Shown here in pieces: positions 7,051 through 14,905 of a stretch of DNA of 52,413 nucleotides. A program made the position numbers and the translations under genes. The notes under the pieces were generated by a model. It saw only the letters and a program-made list of their open reading frames with translations. It ran no database searches and had not been told where the DNA came from. The stretch's first letter is position 1; each line of letters begins with the position of its first letter. Location: the NCBI GenBank assembly GCA_950097265.1, contig CATNDJ010000013.1:7517-59929 (forward strand). Direction: 5' to 3'. The DNA is from an uncultured Oscillibacter sp. (lineage in GTDB: Bacteria > Bacillota > Clostridia > Oscillospirales > Oscillospiraceae).

Positions 7051-8598
7051 TTACAGCGGCTCCTTCCGCTTGGGGGAGTTGATGGCCGCCAGCCAGGAGA
7101 CCAGCAGGATAACGGCGCCGATGCAGTAGCCGATATAGTAAACGCTCTGACCCTGGGCCGCGGCGTCCATGGTGAAGAAATCGCCGATCTGACCGCCCAG
7201 GATGAAGGCCATGGCCACGGGAACGATGACCTTCAGGCAGACATCCATGAACTTGTTCAGCCAGTGGATCTGCTCCGCGCCGTGGTGAATCTCGTCGGTG
7301 ATGGGTTTCGTGCGAAGCTCCCAGCCGATCATGATGCTCATAATCAGCGCGCCGGCGGGCATGGCCAGACCCTCGGACAGAGCGTCCATGAAGTCCAGCC
7401 AGCAGTCGTTCCAGGGACCGATGCCAATCATCTTCTGGAAGGGCACCCACACGCCGTTGCTGCCCAGGCCGTCCACGGCCACCAGGGCCGCCTCGGCCAT
7501 GATGGCCACGCAGACCCAGAACACGACCTTGGAGCGGTTGCCCTGCTTGCCCTTGCTCTCCGCGTGGTCCAGCAGGAAGGTGACGACCACCTCAATCAGG
7601 GCGATGGCGGAGGAGATGGCGGCCACCAGCACGAACAGGTAGAAAATCACGCCGAACAGGGGGCCGATGGCGCCCATGGCCTGGAACACGTCCTGGAGGG
7701 TGATGAACAGCAGCTTGGGTCCGCTGAGGGTGGCGCTGGGGCCGTAGGTCGCCACGGCGGCGGGGATGACGGCAATGCCTGCCATGATGGCCACCAGCGT
7801 GTCCGCGAAGACCACCACTACGGAGTTCTTTACAATGTTCTGGGATTTCTTCATATAGGAGCCGTAGGTGATGGTGATGCCCATGGCCAGGGACAGCGAG
7901 AAGAACATCTGCCCGCCCGCCGTCGCCAGCACGGAGATGAGGCCGGGCGCTTCCTCAATGAAGCCCGCCTGCACCGCGTAGCCGGGGAGGAACATGAACT
8001 TCAGGCCCTCCGCCGCGCCGGGCAGGGTGACGGACCGGATGATGATGATGACCAGCATCACGAAGAGGGCCGGCATGCCGATGTTGTTGAATTTCTCAAT
8101 GCCCCCGGAGATGCCGCCCCGGTTGATGAGGTAGCAGATAATCATGAACAGGAAGGTGAACATGACGCAGCCGAAGGGGTTGGTGAGCATGGCGCCGAAC
8201 AGGTCCGCGCCGGCCTTGACCTCGGCTCCGCCGAAGGCCAGGTTGCTCAGGTTCAGGGACATGTACTCGATGCAGTAGCCGCCCAGAACCGTGTAGAAGC
8301 TCAGGATGACGAAGGGAGAGAACACCGCCAGCCAGCCCACCCACTTGAAGCGGGCGGACAGGGCGTGGTAAGCGCCGATGGTGCCCTTGCCGGTCTTCCG
8401 GCCCATGGCCAGCTCGGCCATCATGATGCTGAAGCCCACGAAGATGGCCAGCAGCACATAGATGACCAGGAAGGCGAAGCCGCCGGACTTGCCCATTTTG
8501 TAGGGGAAGCCCCAGATGTTGCCCAGGCCGACGGCGGAGCCGATAGCGGCCATCAGGAAGCCTAAGTTACTCCCCCAGGAACCTCTCTCATTTTCCAC
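7051..8598 (-). CDS. sodium-dependent transporter, NSS (SNF) family
   Basis: A 515-residue LeuT-fold Na+-coupled amino acid or related solute importer. The first helix carries the family signature GSAVGLGNIWGFPY near residues 16-30, the unwound Na+/substrate site. About 11-12 hydrophobic segments follow, including the amphipathic GGQMFFSLSLAMG segment of TM6. The start is GTG 8598 behind AAAGGAGG, and the promoter is at 8633-8661. Substrate cannot be told from sequence. It is a single-gene unit with its own terminator. Confidence 0.93.
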   Translation of the reverse strand: MENERGSWGSNLGFLMAAIGSAVGLGNIWGFPYKMGKSGGFAFLVIYVLLAIFVGFSIMMAELAMGRKTGKGTIGAYHALSARFKWVGWLAVFSPFVILSFYTVLGGYCIEYMSLNLSNLAFGGAEVKAGADLFGAMLTNPFGCVMFTFLFMIICYLINRGGISGGIEKFNNIGMPALFVMLVIIIIRSVTLPGAAEGLKFMFLPGYAVQAGFIEEAPGLISVLATAGGQMFFSLSLAMGITITYGSYMKKSQNIVKNSVVVVFADTLVAIMAGIAVIPAAVATYGPSATLSGPKLLFITLQDVFQAMGAIGPLFGVIFYLFVLVAAISSAIALIEVVVTFLLDHAESKGKQGNRSKVVFWVCVAIMAEAALVAVDGLGSNGVWVPFQKMIGIGPWNDCWLDFMDALSEGLAMPAGALIMSIMIGWELRTKPITDEIHHGAEQIHWLNKFMDVCLKVIVPVAMAFILGGQIGDFFTMDAAAQGQSVYYIGYCIGAVILLVSWLAAINSPKRKEPL

Positions 8599-8632
8599 AA
8601 AAATGCCTCCTTTAATCGGTGATTATGAACAA

Positions 8633-8661
8633 ACTATACTATACCCAAGGCGATTCGTCAA
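8633..8661 (-). promoter_or_regulatory. promoter of the NSS transporter gene
   Basis: TTGACG (8656-8661) and TATAGT (8633-8638) on the minus strand with a 17-base spacer. A second overlapping TATAGT lies 5 bases upstream. The surrounding A/T-rich segment 8634-8760 stands out against the GC-rich genes. Confidence 0.75.
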
Positions 8662-8782
8662 GAAAAAAAGGGGAAAAAATTTACAAAATGTTTTTACTAG
8701 ATGGAAAATTGTCCATTTCACACTTTGATGCGATGCGGTTTTCTATACAAACCTCACAAAATAAGACGGCATCTGATGCTTG

Positions 8783-8877
8783 TGCAACAGTTTAAACCAC
8801 TGGGGCATGCTATGCTGTTTGATGCTGTCATCACAGAATGAGACTTAAGGATGGGACTTATGCAACAGTTTAAACCA
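8783..8877 (+). repeat. 17-bp direct repeat spanning a start codon
   Basis: TGCAACAGTTTAAACCA occurs exactly at 8783-8799 and 8861-8877, 78 bases apart. The second copy includes the last two bases of the ATG and the first codons of the DUF2156-GNAT gene; the first lies in its upstream region. It looks like a partial 5' duplication of the gene start. No open frame continues from the first copy. Confidence 0.7.
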
Positions 8878-10263
8878 GTGACAAAACAGGACGGCGCGAA
8901 GCTGCGGCGCTATTACAAGGACTGCGATTACGGCCTGTGCGAGTACTCCCTGGGCACCAAGCTCATGTGGAAGAAGGTGCTCCACCCCGCCTGGGCGGAG
9001 ATTGCGGGCTGCCTCGTGGTGCGGAACCGGGACGCCTATGGGTGGAACTTCGACTACCCGGTCCCCGGGCCGGAGGGGGACGTGGACGCGGCCCTGCGGG
9101 CTATTGAGGCCTACTGCCTGGAGGCGGGGCAGCTGCCCGTTATCTCCATGGTGCCGGAGCACCTGGCGGCAAAGGTGCTGAGCCGCTATCCCTACGTCCG
9201 GGTCAGCGACATCCGCACCTGGCGGGATTACGTGTACTATCGGGAGGATCTCCAGTATTTTACCGGGCGGCGTTACTCCGGCCAGCGGAACCATATCAAG
9301 AAATTCCGGGCCCAGTGGCCCGAGGCGGAGGTCCGGCCCCTGACGGCGGAGAGCGCGGGGGCGGTGGAGCAGTTCTGGAGGGACTACGAGGCGGAGTTCC
9401 CCAAGGGGGATAACGCCAAGGCCCTGGACGAGCTGAAGCTGGCCAAGAAGATGCTGAGGCTTGCGGGGAAGCCCTGGTTTGTCGGGGGCGGCATGTTCGA
9501 CGGGGACAAGCTCATCGCCCTGGCCCTGGCGGAGCGCTGCGGGGATACCCTTATTATCCACATTGAGAAGGCGCTGTACTCCTACACCGGGGTTTATCCC
9601 GCGTTTGTCCAGGCCTTTGCCCTGGCCTTCGGGGGAAACTGCCAGTGGATCGACCGGGAGGACGACGCGGCGGACAAGGGGCTGCGGACCTCCAAGCTCC
9701 AGTACGGCCCCGCCAAGCTGGCCCCCAAGTACCGCTTCGAGCCCATGAACGAGCTGATGCGCCACATCACGGAGATTCCCAGGGTGGAGACGGCCCGGCT
9801 GACCCTCTCCGCCCTGACGGAACAGGATATCCCCGCCTATAACGCCCTGGTGCTGGACCGGGAGCGGAACCGCTGGTGGGGCTATGACGACGTGGCGGGC
9901 CTGGGGGGTCCGGTGGAGGAGCGGAGCTTCTATAACGTTGCCAAGCGGGACTTTGAGAACCACCTGGCGGTGAACTTCGCCGTGCGGCTGGAGGGGAAGC
10001 TCATCGGCGAGGCGGTGCTCTACAACTTCGACTGCCGGGGCGGCGCGGAGCTGGGCTGCCGCATCGACAAGGCTTACGCCGGGCACGGCTACGGCGTGGA
10101 GGCGTTCACGGCGGCGGCGGAGTGGGGGCTGTACAAGCTCCACCTGGGCCGTGTGTTCGCCAAGTGCTATAAGGAGAACGAGGCGTCCTACAAGATGCTC
10201 TCCGCCTGTATGCGGAGGCACGGGGAGGACGAGACCTTCTTCTACTTTGAAAAACTGGTATGA
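8860..10263 (+). CDS. DUF2156 (phosphatidylglycerol lysyltransferase-like) / GNAT fusion protein
   Basis: A 467-residue two-domain protein. Residues about 1-300 match the DUF2156 fold of the LPG-synthase C-terminal type, a double GNAT-like module, with blocks such as YFTGRRYSGQRNHIKKF and FVGGGMFDGDKLIALALAE. Residues about 310-467 form a RimJ/RimL-type GNAT acetyltransferase, with GEAVLYNFDCRGGAELGCRI, YGVEAFTAAAEWGL and NEASYKMLSA. I chose ATG 8860, 8 bases after AAGGA; ATG 8851 overlaps that site. Acceptors of both domains are unknown. No N-terminal flippase segments are present. Confidence 0.82.
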   Translation: MQQFKPVTKQDGAKLRRYYKDCDYGLCEYSLGTKLMWKKVLHPAWAEIAGCLVVRNRDAYGWNFDYPVPGPEGDVDAALRAIEAYCLEAGQLPVISMVPEHLAAKVLSRYPYVRVSDIRTWRDYVYYREDLQYFTGRRYSGQRNHIKKFRAQWPEAEVRPLTAESAGAVEQFWRDYEAEFPKGDNAKALDELKLAKKMLRLAGKPWFVGGGMFDGDKLIALALAERCGDTLIIHIEKALYSYTGVYPAFVQAFALAFGGNCQWIDREDDAADKGLRTSKLQYGPAKLAPKYRFEPMNELMRHITEIPRVETARLTLSALTEQDIPAYNALVLDRERNRWWGYDDVAGLGGPVEERSFYNVAKRDFENHLAVNFAVRLEGKLIGEAVLYNFDCRGGAELGCRIDKAYAGHGYGVEAFTAAAEWGLYKLHLGRVFAKCYKENEASYKMLSACMRRHGEDETFFYFEKLV

Positions 10264-10267
10264 AACA

Positions 10268-10293
10268 GGGCCCCCGGCGGAAGCCGGGGGCCC
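10268..10293 (+). terminator. bidirectional terminator
   Basis: Perfect 11-bp stem GGGCCCCCGGC/GCCGGGGGCCC with a GGAA tetraloop, between the convergent fusion gene and the PfkB kinase gene. T-runs are short on both sides. Confidence 0.75.
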
Positions 10294-10308
10294 TTGTTAT
10301 GCACGACC

Positions 10309-11190
10309 TCAATAGAACTCCTTGATGTACGCATCCACGTCCGCCCGGGTGCCCATGTAGGGGCCCGGGGTCTCCATCTTCAGGGAGACCAGCGCTGTGG
10401 CGGTCTGGAGGGCGGTGGGGATGTCCTGGGTCAGCCGCTCGTTGATGTAGCAGGCAAAGGTAGTGTCCCCCCGGCCGGTCCGGCCGCCCAGGCTCCGGGC
10501 CTTGATGGGGCAGGTGTAGACCTCCTTGCCGTCGTAGACCAGGACTTCGGTGTTGTGGGTAATGAGGATTTCTTTCGCGCCCCAGCCGTAAAGGACCTTG
10601 GCGGCCTCCACCCGGTCCGTGAGGCCGGTGAGGATTTCCGCCTCGGCGGCGTCGGTCTTCAGGAAGCGGACATAGGGGAGAAGCTCCTTCTTGGCCTCCC
10701 AGTCCCGGTAGACCATGCCGCCGTTCTCCTCCCAGCGGAGCATGCACTGCACGTCGATGGCCAGCATGGCCTTTTTCGCGGCGAAGGGCAGGAACTCGTC
10801 GGGGATGTCCCCGCCCACAAGACCCGCCAGATGCCAGATCTTCGCATCGATCTCCTCCGGGACCTCCTCGGGCCGGTAGGGGTCGATCTTGCTGTCCACG
10901 GTGGAGGTCCGGCGCTCCCGGTCCGGGGTGTGGTAGACGTTCTTAGTGACGAAGGAGCGGGTGCTGTGGAGGGGGAAAACCGTCGCGTTGGGCGCGGCGG
11001 CGAAGACGGCCTTCAGGTCCACCTGGGCGGTGTCCGCTTTGGGAAGCACAGCGGTCTTGTGCCCCATGTTGGCGGCGGCGAAGCCGGAGTAGTACACCGC
11101 TCCTCCGATGGCCTGGACGGTGGTCCCGTCATAGTCCACATTGGTGTCCTGGGCGATTTCACCGATAATCAAGGTGTTGAACTGGCTCAT
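10309..11190 (-). CDS. PfkB-family carbohydrate kinase
   Basis: A 293-residue ribokinase-like sugar kinase. The N-terminal NTLIIGEIAQDTNVDY and GGAVYYSGFAAANMG (pattern 1 region) and the C-terminal catalytic loop TGRGDTTFACYINERL place it in PfkB. The anion-hole motif reads GRGD instead of the usual GAGD; the catalytic Asp is kept. The substrate is unknown. It overlaps the upstream PHP gene by 4 bases and is presumably cotranscribed with lacI and PHP. The neighbouring transketolase suggests a sugar or sugar-acid pathway. Confidence 0.88.
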   Translation of the reverse strand: MSQFNTLIIGEIAQDTNVDYDGTTVQAIGGAVYYSGFAAANMGHKTAVLPKADTAQVDLKAVFAAAPNATVFPLHSTRSFVTKNVYHTPDRERRTSTVDSKIDPYRPEEVPEEIDAKIWHLAGLVGGDIPDEFLPFAAKKAMLAIDVQCMLRWEENGGMVYRDWEAKKELLPYVRFLKTDAAEAEILTGLTDRVEAAKVLYGWGAKEILITHNTEVLVYDGKEVYTCPIKARSLGGRTGRGDTTFACYINERLTQDIPTALQTATALVSLKMETPGPYMGTRADVDAYIKEFY

Positions 11191-11915
11191 TTTGCTTCCT
11201 CCTTCCGGATGGCCTCGTCGGCCTCCACAAACTCCTGGAACGCAGGGCTCCAGAGATGGAATTTATGACATTCAATCATGCGTTTGTAGGCGAAGGAATC
11301 GTGGACCCGCTCCGGCAGGATGACGGCGGTCCGGGCCTCGTCTCCGTCCCGGTGGGTGTCGGACCCGGCCAGGCGGAAGTACTCGGGATGGCGGCGGCAG
11401 AGGGCCAACGCTTTGTCGTTGTTGTTTTCGTGCCGGGGGTTTCCGTTGATGATTTCCGCCCCGTGGACGGCGGTTTCCTGGACCGGGGCGCTGCCCTTGC
11501 GGAAGGGATGGGCGTGGATGATGAGGACCTGGTCGTGGTACTTGTCGAAGAACTCCTGGGCGCTCATGCAGCAGATGTAGGGGTTGGAGCGGAGCCACTG
11601 TTCGTCGATGCCGTAGACCAGGTAGTCGTTGTCGTTCTCCGGGAAGCGGAGCTCCGCCCCCAGGATGACGTCCAGGCCCACCTCGTCGCCCCGGCGCTTG
11701 GAGGCGTGGTAGCCGCCCAGGTAGTGGTCCATGACCTTGTCCCAGTTGTGCTCCGTGTCGATGCGGGAGAGGTACTCCGGGTGAAGATGGTCCGTGACCA
11801 CCAGGCCGGTGAAGCCGTTGCGGACGTAGCGGTCCACCACGTCGGCGGCGTAGAGGTGGCCGCAGCGGCTGGTTTCGGCGGTGTGGGTGTGGGGGTCGTA
11901 GCGGTAGCCGTTCAT
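11187..11915 (-). CDS. PHP-domain phosphoesterase
   Basis: A 242-residue metal-dependent hydrolase of the PHP superfamily (histidinol-phosphatase-like). Metal ligands are visible in order: DPHTHTAETSRCGH near residues 7-20, VVTDHLHPE near 40-47, GAELRF near 87, IIHAHPF near 135-140 with IINGNPRHE behind it, and AGSDTHRDG near 190. Family members dephosphorylate small metabolites such as histidinol phosphate or ribose bisphosphate. The 4-base overlap with the PfkB kinase couples the two. The intact motifs argue for activity; the substrate is not known. Confidence 0.87.
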   Translation of the reverse strand: MNGYRYDPHTHTAETSRCGHLYAADVVDRYVRNGFTGLVVTDHLHPEYLSRIDTEHNWDKVMDHYLGGYHASKRRGDEVGLDVILGAELRFPENDNDYLVYGIDEQWLRSNPYICCMSAQEFFDKYHDQVLIIHAHPFRKGSAPVQETAVHGAEIINGNPRHENNNDKALALCRRHPEYFRLAGSDTHRDGDEARTAVILPERVHDSFAYKRMIECHKFHLWSPAFQEFVEADEAIRKEEAK

Positions 11916-11983
11916 AGTGAAGATTCCCTCTTTCCTGACGGAGGCGGAAGCCTCCTGTGATTGATAGATCCCTTAATCTTTCT

Positions 11984-12994
11984 TTAAGACGCGTAGAGGT
12001 CCCGGCAGGTGCTGCGCTTGATCAGCGTGGGCATGAGAATCTGATGGACGTAGCCCTGGGTGCCGTTTTCAATTTTGTCCCGGAGCATATCCACCGCCTG
12101 GACGGCCATGTCCCGCTTGGGCTGCTCCATGGTGGTCAGCTCAATCCGGGGCAGGGCGGTGGAGGAGATGTTGTCGAAGCCGATGAGGCTCAGCTGCTCG
12201 GGGATGCTGATGTGGGCGTCGTCCGCCGCCTTGAGCACGCCCAGGGCGTTGGAGTCCGTGGAGGCGAAGATGGCGGAATAATCAATGGGCCTGGCGAAGA
12301 GCTCCTTGGCCAGCTGATAGCCGCCGGTAATGGAGGAGCGGGTGAACTCGCTGTTGAAGAAACGGGGCGTCAGGCCCAGCTCCCGGCAGGCCCGGATGTA
12401 GCCCTCGGCCCGGAACTGGTGGGTGGTGGTGTGGCGGCGGCCGAAGTAGAGGATGTCCCGGTGGCCCAGGTCATAGAGGTACTTCGTGCCGATATAGGTT
12501 CCCCGGCTGTTGTCCACGGCCACATAGCTCTGGGGCTGGTCCCGAAGATTCTCGCTGAGGAAAACCGTGGGTACCTGGTCCGTGTAGGCCCGGATGTTTT
12601 CATAGGTCTTGGGGCTCTGGGGGACGATCAGGATGCCGTCCACCTGCCGGCTGAGGAGGAGCTTTACCACGGTCTTCTCCTGCTTCAGATCCGGTCCGGA
12701 GTTGCAGAGCATGATGTTGTAGCCGTGCCCCCGGGCGCTCATCTCGGCGTAGTAGGCCAGCTCGGACATGAACTGGTTGTCGATGGAGGGGACCACTAAG
12801 CCGATGAGCCCGGTGCGCTTGGTCACCATGGAGCGGGCCACGTAGTTGGTGGTGTAGCCCATCTCGTCGCAGAGCTTGATGATGCGTTCCCGGGTGTCGC
12901 TTCCGATCTGATGGCTGCCGGAGAGGGCGCGGGAAACGGTGGCGTAGGAGACGCCGGCGGCCTTGGCGACGTCTTTTAAGGTTACACTTTTCAT
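11984..12994 (-). CDS. LacI-family transcriptional repressor
   Basis: A 336-residue repressor with the LacI helix-turn-helix at residues 4-24 (VTLKDVAKAAGVSYATVSRAL), a hinge near 45-58 and a periplasmic-binding-protein-like sensor domain. Sensor blocks are RTGLIGLVVPSIDNQF, FLSENL, FASTDSNALG and LIGFDNIS. Two copies of one operator lie in the divergent region, one in its own leader (13023-13036) and one just past the start of the HAD operon (13237-13250). It therefore probably controls both itself and the HAD-transketolase genes. PHP and PfkB follow 68 bases downstream, probably in the same transcript. Confidence 0.95.
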   Translation of the reverse strand: MKSVTLKDVAKAAGVSYATVSRALSGSHQIGSDTRERIIKLCDEMGYTTNYVARSMVTKRTGLIGLVVPSIDNQFMSELAYYAEMSARGHGYNIMLCNSGPDLKQEKTVVKLLLSRQVDGILIVPQSPKTYENIRAYTDQVPTVFLSENLRDQPQSYVAVDNSRGTYIGTKYLYDLGHRDILYFGRRHTTTHQFRAEGYIRACRELGLTPRFFNSEFTRSSITGGYQLAKELFARPIDYSAIFASTDSNALGVLKAADDAHISIPEQLSLIGFDNISSTALPRIELTTMEQPKRDMAVQAVDMLRDKIENGTQGYVHQILMPTLIKRSTCRDLYAS

Positions 12995-13022
12995 GGCTTT
13001 TCATCCTTTCCGCCCCGTTGGA

Positions 13023-13036
13023 AACCGTAAACGTTT
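13023..13036 (+). promoter_or_regulatory. LacI-type operator, lacI leader copy
   Basis: AACCGTAAACGTTT, centred on the palindrome AAACGTTT typical of LacI/CcpA-class sites. It lies 29 bases upstream of the lacI start and about 50 bases past the predicted transcription start. It is an exact 14-bp inverted copy of the site at 13237-13250. Confidence 0.8.
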
Positions 13037-13050
13037 CCGCTCTATTTTTT

Positions 13051-13075
13051 GAACCGGCCGGACTCCGGCCAGTTC
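13051..13075. repeat. 25-bp near-perfect palindrome in the lacI leader
   Basis: Arms GAAC-C-GGCCGGA and TCCGGCC-A-GTTC flank a single central C, with one mismatched pair. It sits between the lacI promoter (13090-13118) and the lacI-side operator. It could be an RNA hairpin in the leader or a binding site for a second factor. Confidence 0.6.
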
Positions 13076-13089
13076 AGGTTGTCAAGTAA

Positions 13090-13118
13090 AGAATATCCGA
13101 TTTTCCCGGCAATGTCAA
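13090..13118 (-). promoter_or_regulatory. lacI promoter
   Basis: Minus-strand TTGACA (13113-13118) and TATTCT (13090-13095) with a 17-base spacer. Transcription would begin near 13083, giving lacI a leader of about 90 bases. Confidence 0.7.
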
Positions 13119-13189
13119 TAACAATCTGGATTTTTCCCATCTTTGGGCAGAAAAACGAAAAATAATCAAAGTCTTCGGCGTTTGGTATA

Positions 13190-13219
13190 TTGACAAAAGG
13201 GCGGTGTTTCATTTAGAAT
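13190..13219 (+). promoter_or_regulatory. promoter of the HAD-transketolase operon
   Basis: TTGACA (13190-13195) and TAGAAT (13214-13219) with an 18-base spacer. The predicted start, near 13226, is immediately before the LacI-type operator at 13237-13250, the expected geometry for repression. Confidence 0.78.
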
Positions 13220-13236
13220 AAGGCTGAAAAGGCCGC

Positions 13237-13250
13237 AAACGTTTACGGTT
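13237..13250 (-). promoter_or_regulatory. LacI-type operator, HAD operon copy
   Basis: The plus strand reads AAACGTTTACGGTT, the exact reverse complement of the operator at 13023-13036. It lies 18 bases past the -10 box of the operon promoter. Confidence 0.8.
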
Positions 13251-13332
13251 GGGCCGGAGACGGCCCGGCCGCCCCCTGGAGCGCCGTTCCAGGGGCCCGC
13301 GACGTCTGAAAACATGAATGGAGGAATTTCTT

Positions 13333-14067
13333 ATGACCCCCGATATCAAAACGATCTTTTTCGACGTTGGCAACACGCTCCGCATCGTGCTGAAGGAGCA
13401 GGACTTCATCGACCGGGCCGAGGCCGGGCTGATGGAGCTCATTCACACCACCGAGACCCATGACGAGCTCTTCGCCAAGCTGGAGGAGCGGTGGAAGAAG
13501 TACCGCAAGATGTCCAAGGACACCCTGCTGGACGCCTCCGAGGGCGAGCTGTGGACCCAGTATATGCTGCCGGAGTATGACACCAATATGATCTTCACCA
13601 ACGCGGCGAAGCTGACCCGCCTGTGGCGGGACCACGACGGCCGCCGGGTGGCCCGGGCCGACGCCGTGGCGACCCTCAAGGAGCTCTGCGCCCGGGGATA
13701 CACCCTGGGTATCATCGCCAACACCGTCACCGAGACGGAGATCCCCGACTGGATGGCCACCGACGGCGTGGCCCAGTGCTTCAAGACCACCATCCTCTCC
13801 TCCAAGGTCCGCCTGCGCAAGCCGGACCCGGAGATCTACCACCTGGCCTGCCGCTGCATCGGCACTCCGGAGGCCAACTGCGCCTACGTGGGCGACAACC
13901 CGGTCCGGGACGTGGAGGGCACCCAGGCCGCGGGCTTCGGCATGATGATCCGCATCGACGAGCCCGACACCCTGAACATGGAGCACGCCACCGGAAAGGA
14001 ATTTACCCCCGACCATGTGATCACCGCGCTCTCTCAGCTTCTCGATATCTTCCCCGCCCGTACTTAA
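13333..14067 (+). CDS. HAD-superfamily hydrolase, paralogue 1 of 3
   Basis: A 244-residue HAD-like hydrolase. Motif I FFDVGNTLR near residues 8-16 keeps the nucleophile Asp but has Gly at the second-Asp position. Motif II is IIAN, motif III the Lys in LRKPDPEIY, and motif IV YVGDNPVRDVEG. A helical cap lies at about 20-95. I chose ATG 13333 because GGAGGA ends 7 bases upstream. First gene after the LacI-controlled promoter and followed by two clear paralogues, all with similar cap helices and ending near LLDIFP or LLDLLP. Substrate unknown; probably a sugar or acid phosphate. Confidence 0.88.
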   Translation: MTPDIKTIFFDVGNTLRIVLKEQDFIDRAEAGLMELIHTTETHDELFAKLEERWKKYRKMSKDTLLDASEGELWTQYMLPEYDTNMIFTNAAKLTRLWRDHDGRRVARADAVATLKELCARGYTLGIIANTVTETEIPDWMATDGVAQCFKTTILSSKVRLRKPDPEIYHLACRCIGTPEANCAYVGDNPVRDVEGTQAAGFGMMIRIDEPDTLNMEHATGKEFTPDHVITALSQLLDIFPART

Positions 14068-14088
14068 CGCATAAGGAGGGAACACGCC

Positions 14089-14826
14089 ATGGATACGACC
14101 AAGCGCTATAAGGCCGTCTTTTTCGACCTGGGAGGCACCCTGCGCATCGCACTGCTGGAGGAGCCCTGGATGAAGCACGCCCGCCGGAAGATGGCGGAGA
14201 TCGCCGGGGCCCCCGTGCCCTACGAGGAGTTTTACCAGATGATCGAAGAGCGCTATGAGCCCTACCGGGACTGGGCGCTGAGCGAGAATAAGGAGTCCAA
14301 TGACGAGGAGCTCTGGTGCAAGTGGCTGCTGCCGGACTACGACCAGGCCCGCATCAAGCAGGTCTGCCACGAGCTGAGCTTCCAGTACCGCCAGTGCAAG
14401 GGCCGCCGGGTGGTGGTCGACGGCGGCGTGGAGGTCATCAAGGGCCTCCATGACCGGGGCTACAAGCTGGGCATCATCTCCAACCTCATCGGGGAAAACG
14501 AGGTTCCCGACTGGCTGGAGGAGGACGGCCTGGCGGAGTACTTCGACACCGTCATCCTCTCCTCCGTCTGCGGGCTGCGGAAGCCCTGCTCTGAGATTTA
14601 CGACGTCGCCTGCAAGGACATCGGCGTGGCGCCGGAGGACTGCGTGTCCGTGGCGGACAATGTGAAACGGGACATCACCGGGGCCAAGGAAGCGGGAATC
14701 GGCTGCAACATCATCTTCCGCTCCCCGGAGAAGAAGCACGCCGTGGAGTTCACCGAGGCCAACCGCCCCGACGCGGTGGTCGGCGACTTCCGGGAAATTC
14801 TGGATTTGCTTCCTCCCTTGAATTAA
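14089..14826 (+). CDS. HAD-superfamily hydrolase, paralogue 2 of 3
   Basis: A 245-residue paralogue of the preceding gene, 21 bases behind it. Motif I is FFDLGGTLR, motif II IISN, motif III GLRKPCSEIYD, and motif IV SVADNVKRDITGAKEAGIG, where the usual VGD has become VAD. Like its neighbours it lacks the general acid/base Asp two residues after the nucleophile. HAD phosphatases generally use that second Asp, so the three may hydrolyse slowly, act on unusual leaving groups, or bind rather than turn over substrate. Confidence 0.87.
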   Translation: MDTTKRYKAVFFDLGGTLRIALLEEPWMKHARRKMAEIAGAPVPYEEFYQMIEERYEPYRDWALSENKESNDEELWCKWLLPDYDQARIKQVCHELSFQYRQCKGRRVVVDGGVEVIKGLHDRGYKLGIISNLIGENEVPDWLEEDGLAEYFDTVILSSVCGLRKPCSEIYDVACKDIGVAPEDCVSVADNVKRDITGAKEAGIGCNIIFRSPEKKHAVEFTEANRPDAVVGDFREILDLLPPLN

Positions 14827-14834
14827 ACCAATTT

Positions 14835-14865
14835 GGGATACGTCCGGGGAGACCCGGACTATCCC
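14835..14865 (+). other. intercistronic hairpin between HAD 2 and HAD 3
   Basis: Stem GGGAT-GTCCGGG/CCCGGAC-ATCCC with a GAGA tetraloop and small internal bulges. No T run follows, so it is more likely an mRNA processing or stability element than a terminator. Confidence 0.55.
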
Positions 14866-14905
14866 GCGTTTCAGAGAAATAGACTGACAAGGAGGCCGAT
14901 AGGGA

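Noticed and set aside
14835-14865. A terminator splitting HAD 2 from HAD 3
   Set aside because: No T run follows, and the genes are close, co-oriented paralogues.
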